Assembly (NCBI GenBank): GCA_036378675.1
Contig: DASUWA010000062.1
Coordinates: 1 to 56,395, forward strand
Source of the DNA: Acidimicrobiales bacterium
GTDB lineage: Bacteria; Actinomycetota; Acidimicrobiia; Acidimicrobiales; Palsa-688
DNA length: 56,395 nucleotides
Reading direction: 5' to 3'
Part shown: positions 20,838 to 30,410 of the stretch, piece after piece
Numbering within the stretch: position 1 is the first letter of the stretch
Layout of the letters: every line of letters starts with the position of its first letter
The notes under the pieces: model-generated
The model's database searches: none
What the model saw: only the letters and a program-made list of their open reading frames with translations
Told to the model about the DNA's origin: nothing
Program-made: the position numbers and the translations under genes

Positions 20838-21324
20838 GCTGCCCTTACCCCCTTGGTAACGACTGGGCGTTTCCCCCGTCGAGAGCGATCTGCCCGATTC
20901 CGGCAGGATTATCGGGGCGACCCGGAGATCTTCTGAATGGCCCGAAGGGGCGGTTCACTCCGACCGGTCGGACTAGTCATGAGGCCGAAATGGGCTGCGA
21001 CCTGCGGATACGCGGTGAGCGGTCGCTCAACTGCGGTGTGCGTCAAGGGCGCGCCAAAACCCGTCCAAGCGCGAAAAAAGGTTCGAGGGGGGCGGCGGCA
21101 CCGGCAACGGCTGGGGATCGCTGCCTCAGCACGCCGCCCTCCTCGAACCTCAACTCACAGTGTAAGGGAACGCTGCCCGAGTGCAACCGTAAGCAGGCCG
21201 ATTCTCACAAGGAATTTCGGATCGCAACGTCGCACCGCCTGCGCCGAAATCGGCCTAATCCGACATACGCCTCAGGATTTAGCGGCGTGTGGGCCATCTC
21301 TACTGGCTTGACTGGCGACGCGTC
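20838..21324. other. 487-bp intergenic region upstream of the WxL-like gene
   Basis: No protein gene of normal size is supported. It holds a candidate sRNA or attenuated leader (separate entry), plus, close to the WxL-like start, two mutually exclusive small stems around 20890-20917 (CTGCC/GGCAG or CCCGAT/ATCGGG). TTACC/GGTAA (20845-20859) frames the G-rich sequence just upstream of the ATG. Together these suggest an RNA leader that may regulate the WxL-like gene. I could not match it to a known riboswitch. Confidence 0.4.
21074..21152 (-). ncRNA. Candidate small RNA or attenuated leader
   Basis: Leftward, TTGCAC (21181-21186) and TACACT (21159-21164) are 16 bp apart, a good promoter. About 7 nt later begins an RNA that folds into one long hairpin: a 17-bp outer stem (21080-21096 with 21133-21149, one mismatch), an inner G-G-C-A-G-C-G/C-G-T-T-G-C-C stem, then six U residues (complement of 21074-21079). 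The predicted length is about 80 nt. It could be a free sRNA, or a leader that ends transcription before the WxL-like gene 237 bp further on. A 29-codon ORF with AGGAGG before GTG 21132 runs through the hairpin. Confidence 0.4.
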
Positions 21325-23280
21325 TCAACCGGTGATGATCGTGACGTTCGAACCGCGTGGTGCGAGCGACCCGCCCTGCGGGTTGGTGCCCTTGACCGTC
21401 GCATTCGAACCGGCGTTGTTAACCGTGACGGCGAAACCGGCCGCGTAGAGCGCTTGCGTCGCCTGCGGAACCGTGTCCCCCTGCACGATCGGAACCGCCA
21501 CGAGATCGGGGCCCTTCGAGACGAGCACGGTCACCTGGCTGCCGACGGGCACGGTTGTCCCGCCGGGAGGCTGGCTTGCGATGACCTGGCCCTTGGGGAC
21601 GGTGTCGCTGAACTGGTCGCTTTCCACCGCGGCGAGGCCTACCGCTTGGAGCGCCGACTGGGCCGCAGCAAACGACGCGGCCGACGGTCCGGAAAGGGCG
21701 GGAACCGCGACGGTGGGTTTCCCGCTGGAGACGACCAGGTCGACCGACTGGCCCGGAAGCAGGGTTCCGCTGTTGGGGTTGCTCGAAATCACGGCACCAG
21801 CAGGGATGTTCATGTGGGTCGCGTGGGTAACGGTCCCGACCTTCAACCCGAGCGTCTGCAGGACCGCCGTCGCGTCGGCAAGTGGGAGGCCGCTCAAGTT
21901 GGTCGGTACTGCCACCGGCTGGGGTCCCAGAGACAACTGAACCGAGACTGTGGATCCTTCCTTCAGCCGGCCGCGGTCGGGACGCTGCGCCAGCACGGTC
22001 CCCGCTGGCGAGCCGGAGTATGACCGCGCCGACACGGCGATCTTGAAATGCAACCGCGTCAGGGTGGCCCTCGCGTCCTGCTCTGTGTGGTTGACGACGT
22101 TTGGGACCAGGTGGGTTGGAGTCGCCAGCGTTCCTGTTGCCACCACGGCCCCGGCTGCGGCTCCGCCCATCACGAGCAACAGGAGCAGGAGTAGCGCAGC
22201 GATTCGAAGGCGGCGCCCAGTGCCGCGCCGGCGGCCCCCAACGGTCGACTCCTCCGCGTCGAACGGCTTCGGCGGCTCGAATGTGTTGGAGGCAAGCCGA
22301 GCGCCCTGCGCGCCTCCCCGGGGTTCGGGTTCGCCCTCCAGGGCAGCAACGTCGAAGAGCTTCGCCCGGCCCGGGTACTCAGTGGGGTCGTCGTCGGTTT
22401 CGGTGGCGCCAGTCACGAGCGGGGCCGCGAGCGGCAGTGCCGAGGGCGGGGGAAGGTGAGCCGCCGCCGAGTCGAGTTGGTGAGCCAGGCCAGGAGCGTT
22501 GAGGCGCCTCTCGGGGTCTGCGGTGCCAGCTGCCGCGAGGGCTGGGCCGAGCGGCCCGAGCTCTTCGACAACTGGAACGTCCCTTCCCAGTCGGGCCATC
22601 AGCGTTCCGATCGTGGTGTCCGTTACGAAGGGAACCTGCCCGGTGGTCGCTTCGATCAACACGAGCGCCAGCGAATAGACGTCCGCGCGGCTGTCGAGCT
22701 TCTCTCCTCTAGCCTGTTCCGGCGCTGCGTAACGGGCGGTACCGACCACGGCGCCCGCGGGCTCCGTCCAAGTGGCTTCTGCAAGCGCTCGAGCGAGACC
22801 GAAGTCCGCGACGGTGAGCCTGCCCTCGTCATCGAATATGAGGTTGGCGGGCTTTATGTCGCGGTGAACCAGTCCCCGGCGGTGCGCGTAATCGAGAGCC
22901 CGCGCGGCATCGGCGCCGACGGCCGCCGCCTGGGCGGGAGTGAGCAAGTGACCCCGGTCGAGCAGCGAGCGGAGGTTGCCGCCTTCGAGGAGCTCCATCA
23001 CCAGGTACGGGGCTCCGCCGTCCTCGCCCCAGTCGTACACGCGGAGGATGTTGGGGTGGCGAAGCGCGGCGACGACCTGCGCCTCGGCGCGGAATCTCCG
23101 CAGGAAGGCCTCGTCGCCGGCGAGAGCCGGATGGAGGATCTTGATGGCGACCCTCCTCCGGAGGCTCACGTCCTCGGCCACATATACGTGCGCGGACGCG
23201 CCCGTACCCAGCGGGCGAAGCAGGCGGTAGCGGTCGCCAAGGACGCGCCCCACCGAATCGGCGATGCGAGGCGTCGCCAT
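21325..23280 (-). CDS. PASTA-domain Ser/Thr protein kinase (PknB type)
   Basis: 651 residues. Kinase domain about residues 17-270, with G-x-G-A-S-A-H-V nucleotide loop, A-I-K-I-L invariant Lys, H-R-D-I-K-P-A-N catalytic loop, D-F-G-L-A and A-P-E-Q. One transmembrane helix (I-A-A-L-L-L-L-L-L-L-V-M-G-G) follows near residue 365. Then come four extracellular PASTA repeats, each with Q/N-P-x-G-G-type turns, which bind muropeptides or lipid II in this family. Such kinases coordinate growth and division. ATG 23280 was chosen because TACTCT lies 7 nt upstream; the open frame reaches 23328. It is monocistronic here, not in the usual division cluster with pbpA, rodA and pstP. Confidence 0.92.
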   Translation of the reverse strand: MATPRIADSVGRVLGDRYRLLRPLGTGASAHVYVAEDVSLRRRVAIKILHPALAGDEAFLRRFRAEAQVVAALRHPNILRVYDWGEDGGAPYLVMELLEGGNLRSLLDRGHLLTPAQAAAVGADAARALDYAHRRGLVHRDIKPANLIFDDEGRLTVADFGLARALAEATWTEPAGAVVGTARYAAPEQARGEKLDSRADVYSLALVLIEATTGQVPFVTDTTIGTLMARLGRDVPVVEELGPLGPALAAAGTADPERRLNAPGLAHQLDSAAAHLPPPSALPLAAPLVTGATETDDDPTEYPGRAKLFDVAALEGEPEPRGGAQGARLASNTFEPPKPFDAEESTVGGRRRGTGRRLRIAALLLLLLLVMGGAAAGAVVATGTLATPTHLVPNVVNHTEQDARATLTRLHFKIAVSARSYSGSPAGTVLAQRPDRGRLKEGSTVSVQLSLGPQPVAVPTNLSGLPLADATAVLQTLGLKVGTVTHATHMNIPAGAVISSNPNSGTLLPGQSVDLVVSSGKPTVAVPALSGPSAASFAAAQSALQAVGLAAVESDQFSDTVPKGQVIASQPPGGTTVPVGSQVTVLVSKGPDLVAVPIVQGDTVPQATQALYAAGFAVTVNNAGSNATVKGTNPQGGSLAPRGSNVTIITG

Positions 23281-23334
23281 CGAAAGGAGAGTACTTGTGC
23301 GAGTCACCCGGCACGCGGACCGTGACACTGTCCC

Positions 23335-23390
23335 GTCTGGGGCCCCAGCCCCAGACTCCTCCGAAGCGTGGGGACCCCAACCCCACGCTT
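23335..23390. repeat. Intergenic palindromes, REP-like family, copy B
   Basis: Two adjacent hairpins in the 148-bp ligA/kinase gap: GTCTGGGG/CCCCAGAC (23335-23342 with 23349-23356) and AAGCGTGGGG/CCCCACGCTT (23364-23373 with 23381-23390). The second matches copy A near 16700, including CTCCG before it and GGC-GT after it, with paired substitutions in the stem. Confidence 0.6.
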
Positions 23391-23428
23391 GGCCGTAATG
23401 ACCCCGGCCTCAGCGGAAGACGGTCCGA

Positions 23429-25504
<2,076 letters not shown>

Positions 25505-26560
25505 TCAGGCGGCGATGCCGCCTCCGACGACTGCATCGCCTCGATACAGGACGATGCTTTGTCCCGGGGCCACCCTGCGTACCGTTTGCTCCAGGTCGAT
25601 CGTGCCCGCAAGCTCCGGGAGACCTGGCCGCCACACCCCGGCGACCGGGCGGCCGTGCGCGCTCATCTGGACGGCCAGCGGCTCCGATTCGTCCGGCGGG
25701 TGGGCCACCCAGCTGATGCCGGACACCGCGAGCGAGTCGACCATGAGATCGTCCAGGTCGCCGACAGTGACCGTCGCAGTGCGCGAGTCCACAGCCACGA
25801 CATAACGCCGGTTCCCGCCTACCGTGCCCAGATCGCCCAGTCCGCGGCGCTGGCCGACGGTGACCAGTTCCACCGCGGGAAGTTCGCCGACGAGGTTGCC
25901 TTCCGTGTCACGAACCGATGCGGGGCGCAGTGTTATCCGGTCACCTAGGAACACCTCACGACCGGCGGTCCTCGATATGAAGCAGACGTCCTGACTGTCG
26001 GGCTTCGCCGCCGTCCGCAACCCGAGCGACCGTGCCATCTCCCGGACCTCGGCCTTGGTCATCTCCCCGACAGGGAGCAGAGTCTTCGAGAGCTCCGCCT
26101 GACCGAGCATGTGCAGAACGTAGGACTGGTCCTTCGCACTGTCGACGCCACGCCGCAGCTCCCAGGTTCCGTCGGGCCCCGAAGTCACCCGCGCGTGGTG
26201 ACCCGTCGCGACCGCATCAAAGCCGAGTCGGACGGCCCGCTCGAGAAAACGATCGAACTTCAAGTGCCGGTTGCACTCGATGCAAGGATTCGGGGTTCGT
26301 CCGGCGGCGTGATCGGCCACGTACGGCTCGACGACATGGCGATCGAACTCCTCTGAAAAATTGAAGACGTGGTGCGCCAGCCCCAGCTGCTGCGCGACAC
26401 GTCTCGCGTCGTCGACATCCGCTACCGAGCAGCAGCCAGTGTCGGAATGCCCGCCCCACAGCTTCATCGTCGCCCCGACAACCTCGTAGCCCTGCGCCTT
26501 CAAGATCGCGGCTGCGACCGACGAATCGACGCCTCCCGACATTGCAGCGAGGATCCTCAC
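25505..26560 (-). CDS. mnmA: tRNA-specific 2-thiouridylase
   Basis: Adds sulfur to U34 of tRNA Lys, Glu and Gln. 351 residues from GTG 26560. PP-loop motif S-G-G-V-D-S-S at the N terminus; catalytic Cys in N-P-C-I-E-C-N and second Cys in S-Q-D-V-C-F-I. The cysteine desulfurase gene ends 4 nt upstream and both are read leftward, fitting a sulfur-relay operon. GGGAG about 8 nt upstream supports the chosen start over longer open frame. Confidence 0.95.
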   Translation of the reverse strand: MRILAAMSGGVDSSVAAAILKAQGYEVVGATMKLWGGHSDTGCCSVADVDDARRVAQQLGLAHHVFNFSEEFDRHVVEPYVADHAAGRTPNPCIECNRHLKFDRFLERAVRLGFDAVATGHHARVTSGPDGTWELRRGVDSAKDQSYVLHMLGQAELSKTLLPVGEMTKAEVREMARSLGLRTAAKPDSQDVCFISRTAGREVFLGDRITLRPASVRDTEGNLVGELPAVELVTVGQRRGLGDLGTVGGNRRYVVAVDSRTATVTVGDLDDLMVDSLAVSGISWVAHPPDESEPLAVQMSAHGRPVAGVWRPGLPELAGTIDLEQTVRRVAPGQSIVLYRGDAVVGGGIAA

Positions 26561-26564
26561 CGTC

Positions 26565-27692
26565 TCAACTCCCGCTAAGCCGGCGTACCGAATCGATGAC
26601 CGCGGCGGCGGCCGTTTCGGTGTCATCTGCGGTGGTGGTGAACCCGAGAGTCAATCGGAGGCTGCAGAGAGCCTCGTCTTTGTCCACACCCATCGCCAGG
26701 AGCACAGGACTCGGATCAAGCGCCCCGCTCGCGCACGCGGCCCCCGCCGACGCACACACGCCCCTCTCGTCGAGCAGGACGAGCAGCGCCTCGCTCTCGA
26801 CTCCGGGAAAACGAACGTGAACGTGGCCTGGCACGCGCGCCGCGCCGGCAGCGGTCTCTCGCGCACTCGGAATCGCCCGCAGGATGTTGGTGGAAAGATC
26901 GTTTCGAAGATCGGTCACCCTCGCGCAGGTCTCCGACCGCGTCTTCAATGCAGCAACAGCCGCCGCGGCGAAACCGACGATCGCGGCAACGTTCTGCGTA
27001 CCGCTCCTCATCTCGCGTTCCTGTCCGCCACCGTGGAGGAGAGGGCTGACCACCGCGCCGCGCCGTACTCCAAGCGCGCCTGCACCCTGTGGGCCACCCA
27101 GCTTGTGGGAGGACACGGACACGAGATCCGCCTCTGCGGTCACGTCCGGCAGGTCGAGCCACGCTGCCGCCTGCACTGCGTCGGTGTGGAACAGGGCCCT
27201 TGGAGCGCGGCGGTGCACCAGCCGGGCGATATCGCCAACCGGCTGGATGACACCGGTCTCGTGGTTGACGGTTTGGACCGAGACCAGAGCGACGTCACCG
27301 TCCAACAGCGGGCGCAGACCGGCCGGCTCGACGACCCCGTCGGGACCGACCGGCGCGACGCGGACCTCGCGGCCGGACGCCGCCGCCGCCTGGATAACTG
27401 CGGGGTGCTCCACCGCGCTCACGACCACGCACCCCGGCCTGGCGGCTAGCGTCCCGAGGACTGCGAGGTTGTCCGACTCAGTGCCTCCGGACGTGAACAC
27501 AACGCAACCCGGTTCAGCACCGATCAACTCCGCAACGGAGTCCCGCGCCGAGTCGATCGCCTCTCGCGCGGCGCGCGCCACCTGATGCGAACCGGAAGGG
27601 TTGCCGAACCGACTCGTGAGCCACGGGATCATGGCTTCACGGGCATCGGGGCGCAGCGGGCCTCCCGCGGCATGGTCTAGATACACCGGCAC
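26565..27692 (-). CDS. Cysteine desulfurase (NifS/IscS family)
   Basis: PLP enzyme that releases sulfur from cysteine as a persulfide. 375 residues from GTG 27692 (V-P-V-Y-L-D-H-A-A-G-G-P), the normal family N terminus. Schiff-base Lys in S-S-H-K-L-G-G-P-Q-G; persulfide Cys in the loop G-V-C-A-S-A-G-A-A-C-A-S-G. TACGCT is 8 nt before the GTG. Position just upstream of mnmA suggests that it supplies sulfur for tRNA thiolation; a wider Fe-S role is possible. Confidence 0.93.
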   Translation of the reverse strand: MPVYLDHAAGGPLRPDAREAMIPWLTSRFGNPSGSHQVARAAREAIDSARDSVAELIGAEPGCVVFTSGGTESDNLAVLGTLAARPGCVVVSAVEHPAVIQAAAASGREVRVAPVGPDGVVEPAGLRPLLDGDVALVSVQTVNHETGVIQPVGDIARLVHRRAPRALFHTDAVQAAAWLDLPDVTAEADLVSVSSHKLGGPQGAGALGVRRGAVVSPLLHGGGQEREMRSGTQNVAAIVGFAAAAVAALKTRSETCARVTDLRNDLSTNILRAIPSARETAAGAARVPGHVHVRFPGVESEALLVLLDERGVCASAGAACASGALDPSPVLLAMGVDKDEALCSLRLTLGFTTTADDTETAAAAVIDSVRRLSGS

Positions 27693-27878
27693 GTCGAACC
27701 AGCGTACCGACGGTTGTGTTCGCGCCCGGCGCTGCCGTGAACCTGAGCCCTCGGTCCGGTGAATTTTTGCGGAGTTTGTGAGGGATTTGCGACCTAGAAG
27801 GGGCTGGGTGAGCAAACATTCACCTAGACCAGCGCTACCGTCGCGAGTGATGTTGCTGTCGAACTACCCTTCGTCACG

Positions 27879-28865
27879 ATGAGCGAGTTGCGGCTCGACC
27901 CGATGACGGGACGCTGGGTGGTGATCGCCGGCGAGCGGTCGCAACGGCCATCCGATTTCCTTCCACGGCAACTGGCGGTGGAAGAAGATCGGACTCGCCC
28001 CTGCCCGTTCTGCCCCGGCCGGGAGGACAGCACCACCCAGCCGATCGCCAGCTACGGCCCCGACGGAGCGTGGCAGGTCCGGGTCGTGCCAAACCGTTAC
28101 CCGGCGTTCAGCGGGGCGGAACCGATGGTGGTGAACCACCTCGGCCCGGTTTTCACCCAAGCGCCGGCCAGCGGCAAGCACGAGGTGCTGGTTCTGACTC
28201 CCGGCCACGATTCGAGCTGGGCCGATCTTTCGGACGCTCATGCAGCGCTGGTGATGCAGGCACTGCGGGACCGGATGGCCGCTCACGCCAACACCGCAGG
28301 CCTGCGTTACAGCCAGGCGGTCGTCAATTCGGGTCGCGAGGCGGGAGCGTCGATCGAGCACCCGCACGGCCAGCTTCTGTCGATGCCGTTCATCCCGGGC
28401 GAGGCGGCGAACGAGTTGGCCGGCTTTGCGCGATTCCAAGGCAACTGCCTGCTGTGCGCGACGATCGACGCCGAGGAGCAGGTGGGGCACCGGATCGTCA
28501 TGGCCGACGACCGGGTGGCGACGATCGCGCCGTTCTGGAGCGGCACGCCTTACGAGATGCTGATCATCCCCCGCCGTCATTGCCGTCACCTCCACGAGGC
28601 GGACGAGGGTGATCTCGCCGCGACGGGGCGGTCGGTTCAGCGCGCGCTTTCAGGTCTGCGCAGCCGGCTCGGCGACATCGCCTACAACATCATGTTCCAC
28701 TCGGCTCCGTTCCGTTTGACCGGGGATTTCCACTGGCACATCCACGTCGTGCCGAAGATCTCCACGCGCGGCGGTTTCGAGATGGGATCCGGCGTGCTGA
28801 TCAACGTTGTGCCCCCGGAGAGAGCTGCCGAGGATCTGCGCGTCGAGGTGACCACTCCGGTCTAA
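27879..28865 (+). CDS. galT: Galactose-1-phosphate uridylyltransferase (GalT family)
   Basis: HIT-superfamily nucleotidyltransferase exchanging UDP between glucose-1-P and galactose-1-P. 328 residues. N-terminal R-x-D-P-M-T-G-R-W-V-V-I, zinc-type Cys pair C-P-F-C-P-G, active site H-P-H-G-Q (nucleophilic second His), and a C-terminal metal/HIT pattern F-H-W-H-I-H. ATG 27879 lies 8 nt after TACCCT. No galK or galE is adjacent, so it may act instead in general sugar-nucleotide metabolism. Confidence 0.88.
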   Translation: MSELRLDPMTGRWVVIAGERSQRPSDFLPRQLAVEEDRTRPCPFCPGREDSTTQPIASYGPDGAWQVRVVPNRYPAFSGAEPMVVNHLGPVFTQAPASGKHEVLVLTPGHDSSWADLSDAHAALVMQALRDRMAAHANTAGLRYSQAVVNSGREAGASIEHPHGQLLSMPFIPGEAANELAGFARFQGNCLLCATIDAEEQVGHRIVMADDRVATIAPFWSGTPYEMLIIPRRHCRHLHEADEGDLAATGRSVQRALSGLRSRLGDIAYNIMFHSAPFRLTGDFHWHIHVVPKISTRGGFEMGSGVLINVVPPERAAEDLRVEVTTPV

Positions 28866-28876
28866 CAACGCCGGCG

Positions 28877-28901
28877 CAACAGCCACACGTGGCCGCTGTT
28901 G
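28877..28901. terminator. Stem-loop between convergent galT and L,D-transpeptidase
   Basis: CAACAGC (28877-28883) pairs with GCTGTTG (28895-28901), extended by CAC/GTG inside. It sits in the 43-bp gap between two convergent genes. There is no U-tract. Confidence 0.45.
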
Positions 28902-28908
28902 ATGCCGA

Positions 28909-30339
28909 CTAGTGCGCGGTTGAGGAGACCGTCGATGAGGTCGTGGAGGAGTTCGGCTGTGTGCCGTACGTCGTGGTGCCCACCGACGACGACGTCGTCG
29001 GCGACGTCGCGGCAGGCGTCGTAGTGGAGGTGCTCGGGGGCGTCGGGTTGCTCGATTGAACGGTGCCGGGAGTCCACTGGCTCCAGTCGGTCGTCCAGTC
29101 CATCACCCCGTGATCCCCTCCGACGGGCGGGCGGGGGCTTCCGAGAACTTGGACCACATCGCCGACCCGGCTGAAGTTGTAGAAAGCCTGCGAGTCGTTG
29201 GGTCCCAGGTTGATGCATCCGTGCGACACGTTCGTACGGCCCTGCGAGCCGACGGACCACGGCGCGTCGTGCACGTACTCGCCGCTGTCGGAGATGTGCA
29301 CATCCTGATATACGAACTCGTCATAGCCCGCCGGGGAGTTGACCGGAATCCCTACAGACGAAGAGACCATGTGAACCACGGGTTCCTTGTCCATGACGAT
29401 GTGGACACCGCCCATCGTCGGGTATTGATCGCGTCCTCCGCTGACCGGATAGCTCGCGATCGTCGCGCCGTTGCTGTACACGGTCATCCGGTCGGTGCTC
29501 AGGTTGGCAACCGAGATGTGAGCGTCGCCGATGACGAAGTTGGCCGTCACCCGTCCGGTCCCCCATCTCCCGTCGCCGGCGTTCCAGCCGTCCAGGTCGG
29601 ACGAGACACTTACCTGCTCGCCGGTTGGCCAGTAGTTCTGCGGCCGGAAGTGGAGCTCGTACGGGCTGAACCAGTGCCACCCACCGGCAACCGGATTGGA
29701 CTCGGTGATGGTGAAGTGCGACAGGACCGACTGCCTGGCCCCGGCGCCGTTGATCGCGTGGTTGAAGTGCACGATGACCGGCTCTCCGACCCCGACGGTC
29801 ATCCCGCCGTAGGGGAAGAGCGTGAGGGTCACTTTGGCCACCGGAGTCACCGTTGAAAAAGTGGTCGTGCGTTGCGCGGTGACCCCTCCCGGACCCTCCA
29901 CTGTCGCGGTCACCGAATAGGTGGTCCCCGGCTGCAGGCCGTCAGAGGAGGACCACTTGGTGTGATCCAGGGTGAGATTGCCGACGAGTGTCGAAGGGCC
30001 CGCAGTGACCGTCACCGAACTCAGGGCTCCGGCGCTCGACGACACGGACACCGGTGAATCCGGCTGTACCGACGTCGCGCCGTCGGTCGGCGAGAAAACC
30101 AGGGCCGCGACGAGCCGGGCGACCTCTGCGTTTCGTGCGGCGGTTTCGACTGCCTGCTTGTGCGCGGCGGCTCTTGCCTTGGCGGCAGCCACTTCGGCAG
30201 CCGAGGGCTGGGAGACCGTGACCGCGATCGCGGCACCGGTGCCGCCGGCGACGAGCGCGAGAGCCGCGGCGGCGACAATCTGCCAGCGGGCCCACCAGGC
30301 GGGGCCGCTCGAGTGTTTTCCGCGTGTAACGACCCGCAC
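28909..30339 (-). CDS. L,D-transpeptidase (LdtMt2-like)
   Basis: Extracellular enzyme forming 3-3 peptidoglycan cross-links. About 476 residues. N-terminal transmembrane/anchor segment (Q-I-V-A-A-A-A-L-A-L-V-A-G-G-T-G), an Ala-rich helix, two Ig-like domains (about 70-260), then the YkuD domain with catalytic S-H-G-C-I-N-L and upstream H-D-A-P-W. The C terminus is a Pro/Ser/Thr-rich tail of about 65 residues. GTG 30339 was chosen because TATTCT is 7 nt upstream; GTG 30375 would add 12 residues. In mycobacteria this family gives resistance to classical penicillins because the Cys enzyme is poorly inhibited. Confidence 0.92.
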   Translation of the reverse strand: MRVVTRGKHSSGPAWWARWQIVAAAALALVAGGTGAAIAVTVSQPSAAEVAAAKARAAAHKQAVETAARNAEVARLVAALVFSPTDGATSVQPDSPVSVSSSAGALSSVTVTAGPSTLVGNLTLDHTKWSSSDGLQPGTTYSVTATVEGPGGVTAQRTTTFSTVTPVAKVTLTLFPYGGMTVGVGEPVIVHFNHAINGAGARQSVLSHFTITESNPVAGGWHWFSPYELHFRPQNYWPTGEQVSVSSDLDGWNAGDGRWGTGRVTANFVIGDAHISVANLSTDRMTVYSNGATIASYPVSGGRDQYPTMGGVHIVMDKEPVVHMVSSSVGIPVNSPAGYDEFVYQDVHISDSGEYVHDAPWSVGSQGRTNVSHGCINLGPNDSQAFYNFSRVGDVVQVLGSPRPPVGGDHGVMDWTTDWSQWTPGTVQSSNPTPPSTSTTTPAATSPTTSSSVGTTTYGTQPNSSTTSSTVSSTAH

Positions 30340-30410
30340 CGTCAAAAGAATACGGGCCAATGACCGATAAGACACGTCGTTCTACGGCTTGACGCCGGAA
30401 AAAAAGAGGT

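Noticed and set aside
20838-20990. c-di-GMP type I riboswitch or 6C RNA in the WxL leader/sRNA region
   Set aside because: The conserved CACGCACAGGGCAAACC-like core is absent, and the C6 run near 21088 lies in a stem rather than in a loop.
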